DNA of 64,000 bases from Enterococcus innesii (GTDB lineage Bacteria; Bacillota; Bacilli; Lactobacillales; Enterococcaceae): assembly GCA_018982785.1 (NCBI GenBank), contig JAHHEN010000004.1, positions 191,001 through 255,000 on the forward strand, given 5' to 3'. Positions within the stretch are counted from its first letter, which is position 1. Each line of letters opens with the position of its first letter. The translations under genes were made by a program, and so were the position numbers. Shown here one piece after another: positions 20,031 through 32,692 of this stretch. Below the pieces are notes generated by a model. The model was not told the origin of the DNA. It did no database searches and worked only from the letters and a program-made list of their open reading frames with translations.

Positions 20031-20045
20031 TAAATTCTGACAATT
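20031..20045. promoter_or_regulatory. Possible CodY box upstream of xerC-hslVU-codY
   Basis: TAAATTCTGACAATT matches the CodY consensus at 11 of 15 positions. It lies about 60 bp before the xerC start, in the expected place for CodY autoregulation of this operon. Four mismatches make it weak. Confidence 0.3.
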
Positions 20046-20103
20046 CATTTGTTTTTTTGTGGTCTATGCTAAAGTTATTTCGAATCATGAAAAGGGGGTT
20101 ACT

Positions 20104-21003
20104 TTGCAAACAGATCAGTTACAAGAAGAGTTTTTTCGTTATCTTATTGTTGAAAGAGGGTATTCGGAAAAGACAAAAAAAGCGTATCAAGAAGATATGA
20201 GCGATTTTTTTTACTTCTTAAAAGAGTCTGGCAATGAAGACCCATTAGCAGTGGAGTACCGTGATGTTCGCGTCTATCTAAGCTATTTGACAGAACGAGA
20301 GTACAGTCGTAATTCCATTAGTCGCAAAATGGCTAGCTTGCGATCATTCTACCAATTTCTAACCAAGCATGAGATCGTCAAAGAGAATCCTTTCGCCTAC
20401 ATTCATTTAAAAAAGAAAAACGCCAAATTGCCGCGTTTTTTTTATGAAAAGGAAATGGATGCACTCTTTCAAAGTGTTGCCGGTGATGAGCCATTACAAC
20501 AGCGCAACCAAGCATTGTTAGAAGTCCTTTACGGTTCAGGTCTGCGGGTCAGCGAATGTAGTAGTCTGACGCTGGGGGCGATCGATTGGGAAAGCGGCGT
20601 ATTGTTGATCCACGGAAAAGGCAACAAAGATCGTTATGTTCCTTTCGGCAGTTACGCACAAGCGGCAGTCAAGCGCTATCTTTCCTCAGGACGCAAACAA
20701 CTGATGGAAAAGCAGAACAACGAACACGATATTCTTTTCGTGAATCATCTTGGTGATGGGATCACTGCAACTGGGATCGAGTATGTATTGAATCAAATCA
20801 TCCGTAAAAGCAGTTTAGACAGTAAAATCCATCCTCATATGCTGCGGCATACGTTTGCAACCCATTTATTAAACAACGGCGCCGATATGCGGACCGTTCA
20901 AGAATTGTTGGGGCATGCCAATCTATCGACGACACAGATTTATGCGCATGTCACCAAAGACAGTTTACAAAAAAATTATCGCCAATTTCATCCACGTGCG
21001 TAA
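20104..21003 (+). CDS. xerC: Tyrosine recombinase XerC (CodV)
   Basis: Site-specific recombinase resolving chromosome dimers at dif with XerD. The SAM-like N-terminal domain is followed by the catalytic domain with Arg in GSGLRVSE, Lys in GKGNKDRYVP, HxLRH in HPHMLRHTFATH, His in LLGHANLSTTQ and the nucleophile Tyr in QIYAHV. I start at TTG 20104 (299 aa) because AAAGGGGG lies 5 nt upstream and the length then matches the family; an in-frame start at 20059 is unsupported. It leads the xerC-hslV-hslU-codY operon. Confidence 0.93.
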   Translation: MQTDQLQEEFFRYLIVERGYSEKTKKAYQEDMSDFFYFLKESGNEDPLAVEYRDVRVYLSYLTEREYSRNSISRKMASLRSFYQFLTKHEIVKENPFAYIHLKKKNAKLPRFFYEKEMDALFQSVAGDEPLQQRNQALLEVLYGSGLRVSECSSLTLGAIDWESGVLLIHGKGNKDRYVPFGSYAQAAVKRYLSSGRKQLMEKQNNEHDILFVNHLGDGITATGIEYVLNQIIRKSSLDSKIHPHMLRHTFATHLLNNGADMRTVQELLGHANLSTTQIYAHVTKDSLQKNYRQFHPRA

Positions 21004-21025
21004 AATTGGTACAGGAGGAACGTAA

Positions 21026-21568
21026 ATGAAGTCAGAATTTCATTCAACCACCATCTGTGCGGTTGAAAAAGATGGCAAGTTTGCCATGGCAGGTGACGGT
21101 CAAGTAACGATGGGAGAACAGGTCGTTATGAAAGGAACCGCTCGGAAAGTTCGTCGAATATACAACGGTGAAGTGATCGTTGGCTTTGCCGGCAGTGTGG
21201 CAGATGCCTTTACCTTGGAAGAAAAATTTGAAGGAAAACTAAATGAATACAACGGAAATTTGCAACGAGCTGCAGTAGAATTGGCGCAAGAATGGCGGAC
21301 TCAGCAGTCGATGCAAAAACTAGAGGCGATGCTGATCGTCATGAATGACAAGGAGATGCTCTTAGTCTCTGGGACAGGTGAGGTCATTTCGCCAGATGAA
21401 GGGATCTTAGCCATCGGCTCAGGTGGAAACTATGCCTTGGCGGCAGCCCGTGCGATGAAACGTTATGGCGGTGAACTATCTGCCAAAGAAATCGCTGAAG
21501 GTGCCTTGAATATCGCAGCAGACATTTGTGTCTTTACGAATCACAATATCATTGTAGAAGAGTTTTAA
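21026..21568 (+). CDS. hslV: ATP-dependent protease subunit HslV (ClpQ)
   Basis: Proteasome-like N-terminal hydrolase that forms the peptidase rings of HslUV. 180 aa; the segment FHSTTICAV holds the catalytic N-terminal residue exposed after processing (Ser/Thr at 7-9), followed by the conserved [10 protein letters not shown] and [12 protein letters not shown]. The C-terminus is typical ([11 protein letters not shown]). It lies between xerC and hslU with a GGAGG-type ribosome binding site. Confidence 0.96.
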   Translation: MKSEFHSTTICAVEKDGKFAMAGDGQVTMGEQVVMKGTARKVRRIYNGEVIVGFAGSVADAFTLEEKFEGKLNEYNGNLQRAAVELAQEWRTQQSMQKLEAMLIVMNDKEMLLVSGTGEVISPDEGILAIGSGGNYALAAARAMKRYGGELSAKEIAEGALNIAADICVFTNHNIIVEEF

Positions 21569-21582
21569 AGAGGGATGACGAT

Positions 21583-22980
21583 ATGACAAACCAAAACAAA
21601 TCACCACGAGAAATCGTAAAAGAATTAGATGAATACATCGTTGGACAAACCAACGCCAAAAAATCAGTGGCGGTTGCTTTGAGAAATCGCTACCGCCGGC
21701 TGCAATTAGATGAAAAGATGCAACAAGATGTCACACCAAATAATATTTTGATGATCGGACCGACAGGGGTTGGGAAAACGGAAATTGCGCGACGTTTAGC
21801 GAAGATCGTTGATGCACCTTTTGTTAAGTTAGAAGCGACGAAATTCACGGAAGTCGGCTATGTCGGTCGAGACGTAGAATCGATGGTACGTGACCTCGTT
21901 GAAAATGCGATCCAAATCGTGAAAAAAGAACAATATAAAAATGTGCGGATCCAAGCGGAGAAAAAAGCCAACCGTCGTTTAGTAAAAGTCTTAGTTCCTG
22001 GTATTAAAAAGGAACAGAAAAAGAATACCAATCCTTATGAACAAATGATGAATATGTTCAACGCCGCACAACAACCAGAAGAGCCAAAAGAAGAATTGAC
22101 AGATGAGATTCGCAGCAACCGTCAAGCCATTTTCGAGCAATTAGAAAAGGGGCTTTTAGACAACCGGGAAGTGACGATCCAAGTCGATGAGCCGAAAAAT
22201 CAAGCACCAATGATGAACAATGGCTTAGAACAAATGGGGATCGATTTGAATGAAACCTTAGGGGCATTGAAACCGCAAAAGAAAATCGAGCGCACGGTAA
22301 CTGTGAAAGAAGCACGAGAATTGTTGATTCAAGAAGAATCCTCTAAACTGGTCAACGACGCGGATATTCACAGTGAAGCGTTACGTTTAGCAGAATCTAG
22401 CGGCATCATTTTTCTTGATGAAATCGACAAGGTATCTTCGAAATCACAGCAGTCAGGAGAAGTTTCTCGTGAAGGGGTGCAAAGAGATATCTTACCGATC
22501 GTTGAAGGATCGCAAGTCAATACGAAATATGGCACGTTACAAACAGATCATATTCTCTTTATCGCTTCAGGCGCGTTCCATCTATCAAAACCAAGCGATC
22601 TGATCCCTGAGTTGCAAGGGCGTTTCCCGATTCGCGTGGAACTAGATGACTTGACAAAAGAAGACTTTGTTAAAATTTTAACGGAGCCAAACAATGCTTT
22701 AGTCAAACAATACATCGCCTTGTTAGGAACCGAGAATGTCAAAGTGGTCTTTACGATGGAAGCCATCGAAAAAATTGCCGAAATCGCGTATCAAGTCAAT
22801 CGCGATACCGACAATATTGGTGCTCGTCGTTTGCATACAATTCTAGAAAAACTACTTGAAGATTTATTGTTTGAAGCATCTGAGATGCAAATGGGTGAAA
22901 TTACGATCACAGAAGCGTATGTGGAAGAAAAACTTGCGTCCATCGCAAAAGATGAAGACTTAAGCCGGTATATTTTATAA
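21583..22980 (+). CDS. hslU: HslU (ClpY) ATPase subunit
   Basis: AAA+ unfoldase of the HslUV protease. ATG 21583 (465 aa) follows AGAGGG; the longer frame from 21526 only reads through the hslV end. Walker A GPTGVGKT, the I-domain insertion (Lys/Glu-rich, about residues 120-235), Walker [11 protein letters not shown] and sensor-2 region with NIGARRLHT are all present. The C-terminus SRYIL is the conserved tail that docks into HslV. Confidence 0.97.
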   Translation: MTNQNKSPREIVKELDEYIVGQTNAKKSVAVALRNRYRRLQLDEKMQQDVTPNNILMIGPTGVGKTEIARRLAKIVDAPFVKLEATKFTEVGYVGRDVESMVRDLVENAIQIVKKEQYKNVRIQAEKKANRRLVKVLVPGIKKEQKKNTNPYEQMMNMFNAAQQPEEPKEELTDEIRSNRQAIFEQLEKGLLDNREVTIQVDEPKNQAPMMNNGLEQMGIDLNETLGALKPQKKIERTVTVKEARELLIQEESSKLVNDADIHSEALRLAESSGIIFLDEIDKVSSKSQQSGEVSREGVQRDILPIVEGSQVNTKYGTLQTDHILFIASGAFHLSKPSDLIPELQGRFPIRVELDDLTKEDFVKILTEPNNALVKQYIALLGTENVKVVFTMEAIEKIAEIAYQVNRDTDNIGARRLHTILEKLLEDLLFEASEMQMGEITITEAYVEEKLASIAKDEDLSRYIL

Positions 22981-22993
22981 AGGGAGCGGACCA

Positions 22994-23785
22994 ATGAAAA
23001 CATTATTAGAAAAGACAAGACAAATCAACGAATTATTGCAGCAAAAAAACACCTTTAATTTAGCTTCTGATTTGCCTTACGACAAAATGGCTGTCATTTT
23101 AGGAAATATCCTAGACAGCAATGCGTATATTATTAGCATCGACGGTAGTGTGTTAGGTTTTGTTGAGAACCATGATGTCAATAACGAACGCATCAAAAAA
23201 ATGTTTGTTGAAAAACAGTTTCCTAAAAATTATACAGATTTAGTCGATCACCTGACTTCCACAGAAGCTAATGTGCCAATCAGTGATGATATGACCGCTT
23301 TTCCTGTGGAAGGCCGTGAGTTGTATCCCAACGGACTAACAACTGTCGTACCGATTTACGGTGCAGGGGAACGTTTAGGAACAATCATTCTTTCTAGAAT
23401 CGATAAATCTTTTGATGATGACGATTTGGTATTAGCGGAATACAGTGCAACAGTTGTGGGTATGCAATTCTTGTACCAAAAATCCCGCAGTATCGAAGAA
23501 GACGTTCGCAGTACAACGGCTGTTCAAATGGCGATCAACACCCTTTCTTATAGTGAGTTGAAAGCTGTTCAAGCAATCTTTGAGGCATTAGAAGGCGACG
23601 AAGGTCGTCTGACCGCATCAAGTATCGCTGATCGCATTGGTATTACACGGTCGGTGATCGTAAATGCTTTACGTAAATTAGAGTCTGCCGGTATTATTGA
23701 ATCCCGCTCTTTGGGGATGAAAGGCACCTATTTAAAAGTGCTTAACAGTCGCTTTAAAGAGGAATTGACGAAACATCAATATTAG
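22994..23785 (+). CDS. codY: Global nutrient-responsive repressor CodY
   Basis: Represses stationary-phase, uptake and virulence genes when branched-chain amino acids and GTP are high. 263 aa with the N-terminal GAF domain and the C-terminal winged helix-turn-helix ASSIADRIGITRSVIVNALRK, almost invariant in the family. It is the last gene of the xerC-hslVU operon, start ATG after AAAGGGAGCGG. A near-consensus CodY box precedes the pilus operon in this window. Confidence 0.97.
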   Translation: MKTLLEKTRQINELLQQKNTFNLASDLPYDKMAVILGNILDSNAYIISIDGSVLGFVENHDVNNERIKKMFVEKQFPKNYTDLVDHLTSTEANVPISDDMTAFPVEGRELYPNGLTTVVPIYGAGERLGTIILSRIDKSFDDDDLVLAEYSATVVGMQFLYQKSRSIEEDVRSTTAVQMAINTLSYSELKAVQAIFEALEGDEGRLTASSIADRIGITRSVIVNALRKLESAGIIESRSLGMKGTYLKVLNSRFKEELTKHQY

Positions 23786-23796
23786 GAGATGAGACC

Positions 23797-24672
23797 ATGA
23801 CAGTTACCATCACGGCCGGTCATCTGCAAGCAAAAATTGCAGAAAAAGGGGCTGAGCTGCAAAGCTTAGTCGATACAAGCAATGACCTTGAATATATTTG
23901 GCAAGCTGATCCAAACCACTGGGGAAAGCATGCACCGATCTTATTTCCGATCGTTGGTGCCTTAAAAGAGGACACCTATCAGCATGAGGGCAAGAGTTAT
24001 CATTTGCCTCGTCATGGATTTGCCAGAGACATGTTGTTTACTGTCGTTGAAAAACGCACAGATTACGCTTTGTTTTTACTAGAAAGTTCGTCTGAAACCA
24101 AAGCAAAGTATCCGTTTGATTTTCAGCTGTATGTCAGTTATGAATTAGGCGGTGATGGTTTAGTCGTCAAATACCAAGTGAAGAATAGCGGTCAAAAAGA
24201 GCTCTATTTCTCCATTGGTGGACACCCTGCATTCAACGTCCCACTTGAAAAAGGGCTGACTTTTGAAGACTATTATCTTTCTTTTTCTCCAAAGAAATCA
24301 CGGGTGAAATTGCCGTTAAAAGGCAACTATATTGATTATGAGCAACGCACACTCGGTCAAACGAATACGGATTTACGCTTGACCCATGACATGTTTGCAA
24401 ATGATGCGCTAGTTTATGAAACGAAAGGATTACATTCCTACTCGATTCGCAGTGAGAAATCGCCTCATAGTGTCACGTTAAGCTACAATAATATGCCGTA
24501 TGTCGGTTTTTGGTCCACGTATCCAGTGAAATCGCCGTTTCTATGTATAGAACCATGGTGCGGTATCGCAGACACACTGGAAGCTTCCGGTGAGCTTTCA
24601 GAAAAACTGGGGATTCAAGCACTTCCACCTGAAGAAGTATTTGAAACAAAGTACTCCATCACAGTTAAATAA
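23797..24672 (+). CDS. Aldose 1-epimerase family protein (LacX/YihR-like)
   Basis: 291-aa soluble protein of the galactose mutarotase superfamily. The conserved patches include HAPILFPIVGALKED near the N-terminus, RHGFARD, and GGHPAFN with the catalytic His, and IEPWCG near the C-terminus. Length and motifs fit the LacX-like subgroup rather than classic GalM; substrate unknown. It starts 11 bp after codY with AGGAGATGAG upstream, so it may be carried on the same transcript. Confidence 0.85.
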   Translation: MTVTITAGHLQAKIAEKGAELQSLVDTSNDLEYIWQADPNHWGKHAPILFPIVGALKEDTYQHEGKSYHLPRHGFARDMLFTVVEKRTDYALFLLESSSETKAKYPFDFQLYVSYELGGDGLVVKYQVKNSGQKELYFSIGGHPAFNVPLEKGLTFEDYYLSFSPKKSRVKLPLKGNYIDYEQRTLGQTNTDLRLTHDMFANDALVYETKGLHSYSIRSEKSPHSVTLSYNNMPYVGFWSTYPVKSPFLCIEPWCGIADTLEASGELSEKLGIQALPPEEVFETKYSITVK

Positions 24673-24684
24673 TGCATGCAAAAA

Positions 24685-24720
24685 GAAGCTGGGAAAAGCG
24701 CAATGACTTTTCTCAGCTTC
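24685..24720. terminator. Bidirectional terminator between the epimerase gene and plsY
   Basis: A 14-nt stem, GAAGCTGGGAAAAG 24685-24698 with CTTTTCTCAGCTTC 24707-24720 (one mismatch). On the minus strand it is followed by TTTTTGC, immediately after the plsY stop. Confidence 0.85.
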
Positions 24721-24723
24721 TGC

Positions 24724-25362
24724 TTATTTGTTCGTTTGACGCTTATTCAGCCCAAAGGGTACTCGACTTTCGGTCCCATCTTTGATGCGGGTAATGTTTT
24801 CACGATGGCGAATAAAGATAAAAATCGTTACGCCGATGGCGATAAAGGTCAGCAGCCAATTTTGCTCAGGCAAGATCGCAGGGGCGATAAAAGGCAAAAC
24901 AATCGTCGATAAAGTGATCAAACACGCCGCGATCATACTGGTCAGACTCACCATACTGGTCACATAAAGACAGATAACAAAAATCAATGAAGAATAAATG
25001 AAAAAGAGCGGATTGTATCCTAAGAGCATCCCAGCACTTGTCGCCACTGCTTTGCCGCCTTTAAATTTGGCAAAGATTGGGAAGGTGTGGCCTAAGATTG
25101 CACAGACCCCAAACCAGAGCGGATTGACGGTATGGAGACCAAAGATGACCGGCAAGCTGGTCGCCAAAGTTCCTTTTAAGATATCCATCAATAAAACAAC
25201 GACCCCGGCTTTTTTTCCTAAAACGCGAAATGTATTGGTCGTTCCCGTATTGCCGCTGCCGAATTGGCGAATATCTTTTTTGAAAAACAGTTGGCCAATC
25301 CAAACACCCGAGGGGATCGAACCTAAAAGGTAAGCAACAATAAATAAAAGAATCGTATTCAT
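24724..25362 (-). CDS. plsY: Glycerol-3-phosphate acyltransferase PlsY
   Basis: Integral membrane enzyme that transfers acyl groups from acyl-phosphate to glycerol-3-phosphate, the first step of phospholipid synthesis. 212 aa, with about five to six membrane segments, [13 protein letters not shown] at the N-terminus, the GSGNTGTTN motif and [15 protein letters not shown]. The ATG at 25362 gives the family N-terminus [15 protein letters not shown]; an in-frame start at 25518 would add 52 residues with no family support. It is divergent from parE. Confidence 0.95.
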   Translation of the reverse strand: MNTILLFIVAYLLGSIPSGVWIGQLFFKKDIRQFGSGNTGTTNTFRVLGKKAGVVVLLMDILKGTLATSLPVIFGLHTVNPLWFGVCAILGHTFPIFAKFKGGKAVATSAGMLLGYNPLFFIYSSLIFVICLYVTSMVSLTSMIAACLITLSTIVLPFIAPAILPEQNWLLTFIAIGVTIFIFIRHRENITRIKDGTESRVPFGLNKRQTNK

Positions 25363-25558
25363 AATAACCAACTTTCTTTGCAAGGCTAGGGCAATTTTAG
25401 CATGAAAACGCCTTTCCAACAATAAGAAAATCTTTCGCTGGTTAGGGAAAGAAGAAAAACAGCTTTTCTCAGAGCTGTGAAACACAAACGAGCCATTTTG
25501 TGACTCTAGCTTGTGCAAACAAAGGAAAAAGGATAAGATAGTTTAGAAAAATGTTCGC

Positions 25559-25586
25559 TTGAAAAAAGCGTATTTTGTGTTAAGAT
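25559..25586 (+). promoter_or_regulatory. Likely promoter for parE-parC
   Basis: TTGAAA 25559-25564, 16-bp spacer, TAAGAT 25581-25586, about 60 bp before the parE start. Confidence 0.45.
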
Positions 25587-25646
25587 TTTTTTTGCAGTTC
25601 TTTCAGCAGCAAAAAAGGACTGATCAAGATTAAAGGAGCGGTGGGT

Positions 25647-27673
<2,027 letters not shown>

Positions 27674-27684
27674 GAGGTGGTCTC

Positions 27685-30147
27685 TTGGAACACAGAAGCA
27701 ATATACAAGAATTGACATTGGAAGAAGTGATGGGAGATCGCTTCGGTCGATATTCCAAATACATCATTCAAGAACGGGCATTGCCGGATATTCGTGATGG
27801 GTTAAAACCGGTTCAGCGGCGCATCTTGTTTGCCATGAACCAAGACGGCAATACGTATGACAAAGGCTTCCGCAAATCAGCGAAATCAGTCGGGAATATC
27901 ATGGGGAACTTTCACCCCCATGGCGACTCAAGTATCTATGAAGCAATGGTCCGCATGAGCCAAGACTGGAAACTACGTCAGATTTTGATTGAAATGCACG
28001 GGAACAACGGGAGTATGGATGGCGATCCACCAGCAGCCATGCGTTATACGGAAGCACGGCTTTCAGAATTAAGCGGTGAGCTGTTAAAAGATATCGAAAA
28101 AAACACGGTCGAATTGGTGTGGAACTTCGATGATACCGAAAAAGAACCAACTGTTCTACCAGCAAAATACCCGAATCTGTTAGTCAATGGCTCAACGGGG
28201 ATCTCAGCTGGGTATGCAACGGAAATTCCCACCCACAATTTAGGAGAGATCATTGATGGAACGGTCTATTTGATCGACCATCCGCAAGCTTCTTTGGATC
28301 AGCTGATGAAATATATTCCTGGCCCTGATTTTCCAACAGGAGGAATATTACAAGGGAAAGAAGAAATCAAGAAAGCCTATGAAACAGGTAAAGGCAAAGT
28401 GATCCTGCGTTCGAAAACCAAGATTGAAGACATTAAAGGCGGCAAACAGCAAATCGTTATCAATGAGATTCCCTATGAGGTCAATAAAGCCAATTTAGTC
28501 AAAAAAATGGATGAGATCCGTTTGAATAAACGGATCGACGGGATTGCTGAAGTACGGGATGAAACCGACCGTACTGGTTTGCAGATCGTTGTCGAGCTGA
28601 AAAAAGAAGCAAATGCACAAGGAATTTTAAATTATCTATTTAAAAATACCGAATTGCAGATCAACTACAACTTCAATATGGTAGCCATTGACAATATGCG
28701 CCCCCAACAAGTCGGTTTGAAACGGATTTTAGAAAGCTACATCAAGCATCGCCGTGAAGTGATTGAAAAACGCAGTCGTTTTGAACTGCAAAAAGCTCAA
28801 AAGAGACAGCATATCGTTGATGGTCTGATCAAAGCTTTATCGATTCTTGATGAAGTGATCGCCACCATTCGCGGCAGTAAAGACAAAAAAGATGCCAAAA
28901 ACAATCTGGTGGTTCAACACGGCTTTACGGAAGAGCAAGCAGAAGCCATTGTGAACTTGCAGTTGTACCGCTTGACCAATACGGATATCACGCAATTGCA
29001 AGCAGAGGCGAAAGAACTTGCTGAAACGATCGCTGAATTGACAACAATCTTAAATGAGGAAAGCGAATTACTGAAAGTGATCAAAAAGGAATTGCGGGAA
29101 ATCAAGAAAAAATATACGACCCCGCGGTTGACTGAGATCGAAGCAGAAATTCAAGAAATCAAGATTGAAACACAAGTCTTAGTTGCACAAGAAGAAGTCG
29201 TCGTAACAGTCACAAGAGACGGCTATGTCAAACGCAGCAGTTTGCGTTCTTACGGCGCTTCAAAACCAGAAGAGATCGGCATGAAAGAAGGCGACTCTTT
29301 ACTTTATAGCAGTCAAATGAACACGTTAGATCATCTGTTGTTGGTAACCAATAAAGGAAACACGATCTATCGTCCGGTTCATGAATTGCCTGATTTAAAA
29401 TGGAAAGATCTAGGCGAACATATTTCGCAAACGGTCATGACGCTGGCCCAAGATGAAATGATCATTGGAGTCTTTGCTTACAAAGAGATCGATCCTTTGA
29501 AAAACTTTGTGCTGATCAGTAAAAACGGCATGATCAAACAAACGCGGATGACGGAATTTGAACCTTGGCGTACCTATAAGACACGGCCAATGACGATCAT
29601 GAAGCTAAAAGATGAAACCGATGAATTGGTCAATGTCTTTTTGACGGATCAAACGGAAGAAATGGATGTCTTTTTAGTCAGTCATCTTGCCTTTGGCTTA
29701 CGGTATTCGCTTAATGAAGTACCGGTTGTGGGACCAAAAGCAGCGGGAGTCAAAGCGATGAACCTTAAAGCGGGTGATTATCTTATCAATGGGTTGTTAG
29801 TTTATTCAGAAGGGGATACACCAATCGTTCTGATTACTCAACGTGGCGCAGCAAAACGCATGCTGGCTCAAGAGATTACCCAATTAGGACGGGCGAAGCG
29901 TGGTTTGATGGTCTTGCGTGAATTGAAGAAAAATCCTCATCGCGTCGTCTATATGGGCAGTGGGGAAAATCAGCAACTGCTAGTGACCAACCAAAAAGGA
30001 CAAGCCTTTGAAGTCATCACGAATCAAATCCCGATCAATGATCGGACCTCCAATGGCTCATTTATTATGGATGAGAAAACAGGGGGACAAATCTACGAAG
30101 TGAAAACACAAATCAGTCCTGCAATCGCGGAGGATTCTGTACTATAA
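27685..30147 (+). CDS. parC: DNA topoisomerase IV subunit A ParC
   Basis: DNA-cleaving subunit of topoisomerase IV, 820 aa and intact. The quinolone-resistance region HPHGDSSIYEAMVRMSQDWK has Ser82 and Glu86, the positions equivalent to Ser80 and Glu84 of S. aureus, so both common resistance sites are wild type. The active tyrosine is in AMRYTEARLS. The C-terminal domain consists of beta-pinwheel repeats. TTG start at 27685 follows AGGAGGTGG, 11 bp after parE. Confidence 0.97.
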   Translation: MEHRSNIQELTLEEVMGDRFGRYSKYIIQERALPDIRDGLKPVQRRILFAMNQDGNTYDKGFRKSAKSVGNIMGNFHPHGDSSIYEAMVRMSQDWKLRQILIEMHGNNGSMDGDPPAAMRYTEARLSELSGELLKDIEKNTVELVWNFDDTEKEPTVLPAKYPNLLVNGSTGISAGYATEIPTHNLGEIIDGTVYLIDHPQASLDQLMKYIPGPDFPTGGILQGKEEIKKAYETGKGKVILRSKTKIEDIKGGKQQIVINEIPYEVNKANLVKKMDEIRLNKRIDGIAEVRDETDRTGLQIVVELKKEANAQGILNYLFKNTELQINYNFNMVAIDNMRPQQVGLKRILESYIKHRREVIEKRSRFELQKAQKRQHIVDGLIKALSILDEVIATIRGSKDKKDAKNNLVVQHGFTEEQAEAIVNLQLYRLTNTDITQLQAEAKELAETIAELTTILNEESELLKVIKKELREIKKKYTTPRLTEIEAEIQEIKIETQVLVAQEEVVVTVTRDGYVKRSSLRSYGASKPEEIGMKEGDSLLYSSQMNTLDHLLLVTNKGNTIYRPVHELPDLKWKDLGEHISQTVMTLAQDEMIIGVFAYKEIDPLKNFVLISKNGMIKQTRMTEFEPWRTYKTRPMTIMKLKDETDELVNVFLTDQTEEMDVFLVSHLAFGLRYSLNEVPVVGPKAAGVKAMNLKAGDYLINGLLVYSEGDTPIVLITQRGAAKRMLAQEITQLGRAKRGLMVLRELKKNPHRVVYMGSGENQQLLVTNQKGQAFEVITNQIPINDRTSNGSFIMDEKTGGQIYEVKTQISPAIAEDSVL

Positions 30148-30157
30148 ATTATAACAA

Positions 30158-30195
30158 AACAGCCATTCTGTACCAGTACAGGATGGCTGTTTTTT
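30158..30195 (+). terminator. Terminator after parC
   Basis: A 15-bp stem (30158-30172 with 30177-30191, one G-U) with a CCAG loop, then T residues to 30195. Confidence 0.92.
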
Positions 30196-30337
30196 ACCTC
30201 TTAATTAATCTTTCACATTTGCTAAAAACGTACTTTAATAAAAGATTCACATTTAAAATATACCTATAAATCAACGTTTTTAATAATAAACATCTTAAAA
30301 ATAATTAAATTGTTCAAAATAATTCTTGAAAATGCTT

Positions 30338-30394
30338 GCAATCATTCAGGCGTGTGTTATACTGTTCACGTAAAGCTGTTACATTAGTGAACAG
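30338..30394 (+). promoter_or_regulatory. pflB promoter with overlapping inverted repeat
   Basis: TTGCAA, a 16-bp spacer and TATACT (30358-30363). Starting at the end of the -10 element is an 8-bp inverted repeat, CTGTTCAC 30362-30369 and GTGAACAG 30387-30394, 17 bp apart, spanning the expected start site. It looks like an operator or an early hairpin; no match to the usual Rex consensus in orientation. Confidence 0.55.
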
Positions 30395-30416
30395 AAAATT
30401 TAAGGAGGTCCATCAG

Positions 30417-32645
30417 ATGGAACAATGGAATGGATTTAAAGGAAAAACTTGGAAAGAAGAAGTAAACGTACGCGACTTCATCCAAGAAAACTACACACCT
30501 TATGACGGAACAGATGAATTCCTAGCAGATGCTACTGAAGCAACGACAAAGCTATGGGATCAAGTCATGGAACTGAACAAGCAAGAGCGTGAAGCTGGCG
30601 GCGTATTGGATATGGATACAAAAGTCGTTTCAACGATTACTTCTCATGGACCTGGCTACTTAGACAAAGACTTAGAAACAGTTGTTGGTTTCCAAACGGA
30701 AAAACCATTTAAACGCAGCTTGCAACCATTTGGCGGCATCCGCATGTCAGAACAAGCAGCAGAATCTTACGGCTATGAAATTGATGCGGAAGTTTCTCAC
30801 ATTTTCCGCGACTACCGTAAAACACATAACCAAGGAGTATTTGATGCCTATACACCTGAAATCAGAGCAGCTCGTCGTTCTGGTGTAATCACAGGTCTTC
30901 CTGATGCATACGGTCGTGGCCGGATCATTGGTGACTACCGTCGTGTTGCATTATACGGAGTGGATTTCTTGATCAAAGAAAAACAACAAGACCTACTATA
31001 TTGCGGAAACGGAACCATGTCTGAAGACATTATCCGCCAACGGGAAGAATTAAGTGAACAAATTCGTGCGTTAAGCGAATTGAAAGAACTAGGAAACATT
31101 TACGGATTTGATATTTCTAAACCTGCTCAAACGGCAAAAGAAGCATTCCAATGGTTATATCTTGGTTACTTAGCAGCCATCAAAGAACAAAACGGTGCAG
31201 CAATGTCATTGGGACGTACGTCAACTTTCCTTGATATTTATGTAGAGCGTGATTTGAAAAACGGTGTGATCACTGAAGTAGAAGCACAAGAAATCGTTGA
31301 CCATTTTGTCATGAAACTACGTCTTGTGAAATTTGCTCGGACACCTGATTACAATGCCTTGTTCTCTGGGGACCCAACTTGGGTAACTGAATCAATCGCT
31401 GGTATGGGTGAAGACGGACGCCATATGGTAACAAAAAACAGCTTCCGTTTCTTACACACTCTAGCAAACTTAGGCCCAGCGCCAGAACCAAACTTGACTG
31501 TTTTATGGTCAACACGTTTGCCTCATAACTTCAAAACATTCTGTGCGAAAATGTCGATCCAAACATCAGCGATTCAATATGAAAACGATGATGTGATGCG
31601 TGGACATTGGGGCGATGACTACGGAATCGCTTGTTGTGTATCTGCAATGCGCATCGGGAAACAAATGCAATTCTTTGGTGCTCGTGCCAACTTAGCAAAA
31701 ACATTGTTGTATGCAATCAACGGTGGGGTCGATGAAAAATCAAAAGCACAAGTTGGACCAAAATTCCAACCAATTACTTCTGAATACTTGGATTACAACG
31801 AAGTAATGGAAAAATATGACACAATGATGGACTGGATTTGTGATCTGTATGTGAACACATTGAACATCATTCATTACATGCACGACAAATATTCTTATGA
31901 ACGCATTGAAATGGCGCTACAAGATACAGACATTTTACGTACGATGGCTACTGGTATCGCTGGTTTCTCTGTAGCAGTTGACTCATTATCAGCAATTAAA
32001 TATGCCAAAGTTCGTACGATCCGTGATGAAAACGGCATTGTTGAAGATTACGAAATCGAAGGCGATTATCCGAAATACGGAAACAATGATGACCGCGTAG
32101 ATGATATCGCAGTCAACTTGTTGAAAGCCTTCATGAAGAAAGTGAAACGCACCAAAACTTACCGTGATTCAAAACACACAACATCGATCCTTACAATCAC
32201 TTCTAACGTGGTTTATGGTAAGAAAACAGGGAACACGCCTGATGGACGTCGTGCAGGTGCACCATTTGCTCCAGGAGCAAATCCAATGCATGGTCGCGAT
32301 ACTCATGGAGCGTTGGCAAGTCTTTCATCAGTTGCGAAATTGCCATATGATTACTCATTAGATGGTATTTCAAACACCTTCTCAATCGTACCTAAAGCAC
32401 TAGGTCGTGACGATGAAACACAACAAGAAAATCTAGCAACAATGTTAGATGGCTATGCTGCAAAAGGTGGTCACCACTTAAATATTAACGTATTTAACCG
32501 TGATACATTACTTGATGCGCAAGCTCATCCAGAAAAATACCCACAATTAACGATTCGGGTTTCTGGTTATGCGGTTAACTTCATTAAATTGACCAAAGAA
32601 CAACAAGATGATGTCATTGCTCGTACAATGCACGAAGCAATGTAA
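30417..32645 (+). CDS. pflB: Formate C-acetyltransferase (pyruvate formate-lyase)
   Basis: Glycyl-radical enzyme that splits pyruvate with CoA into acetyl-CoA and formate in anaerobic metabolism. 742 aa. Active-site pair Cys-Cys lies in [12 protein letters not shown], and the radical glycine is in RVSGYAVNF near the C-terminus (about residue 717). ATG 30417 follows TAAGGAGG; the upstream in-frame start at 30336 would lie across the promoter. Codon use is strongly biased, as for a highly expressed gene. The activase follows 104 bp downstream. Confidence 0.97.
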   Translation: MEQWNGFKGKTWKEEVNVRDFIQENYTPYDGTDEFLADATEATTKLWDQVMELNKQEREAGGVLDMDTKVVSTITSHGPGYLDKDLETVVGFQTEKPFKRSLQPFGGIRMSEQAAESYGYEIDAEVSHIFRDYRKTHNQGVFDAYTPEIRAARRSGVITGLPDAYGRGRIIGDYRRVALYGVDFLIKEKQQDLLYCGNGTMSEDIIRQREELSEQIRALSELKELGNIYGFDISKPAQTAKEAFQWLYLGYLAAIKEQNGAAMSLGRTSTFLDIYVERDLKNGVITEVEAQEIVDHFVMKLRLVKFARTPDYNALFSGDPTWVTESIAGMGEDGRHMVTKNSFRFLHTLANLGPAPEPNLTVLWSTRLPHNFKTFCAKMSIQTSAIQYENDDVMRGHWGDDYGIACCVSAMRIGKQMQFFGARANLAKTLLYAINGGVDEKSKAQVGPKFQPITSEYLDYNEVMEKYDTMMDWICDLYVNTLNIIHYMHDKYSYERIEMALQDTDILRTMATGIAGFSVAVDSLSAIKYAKVRTIRDENGIVEDYEIEGDYPKYGNNDDRVDDIAVNLLKAFMKKVKRTKTYRDSKHTTSILTITSNVVYGKKTGNTPDGRRAGAPFAPGANPMHGRDTHGALASLSSVAKLPYDYSLDGISNTFSIVPKALGRDDETQQENLATMLDGYAAKGGHHLNINVFNRDTLLDAQAHPEKYPQLTIRVSGYAVNFIKLTKEQQDDVIARTMHEAM

Positions 32646-32659
32646 TAAGTAACAAATTC

Positions 32660-32692
32660 AGGCGGCGGACGGGAAAATCCGCCGCCTCTTGT
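32660..32692 (+). terminator. Hairpin between pflB and pflA
   Basis: A perfect GC-rich 10-bp stem, AGGCGGCGGA 32660-32669 with TCCGCCGCCT 32678-32687, followed by CTTGTTTT. It probably ends most pflB transcripts and lets a minority continue into pflA. Confidence 0.8.

Noticed and set aside
24724-25518. Longer PlsY starting at 25518
   Set aside because: The 52 extra residues are charged and lack family similarity; ATG 25362 gives the normal N-terminus.
27685-28165. Quinolone-resistance changes in ParC
   Set aside because: The key Ser82 and Glu86 (Ser80/Glu84 equivalents) are wild type.
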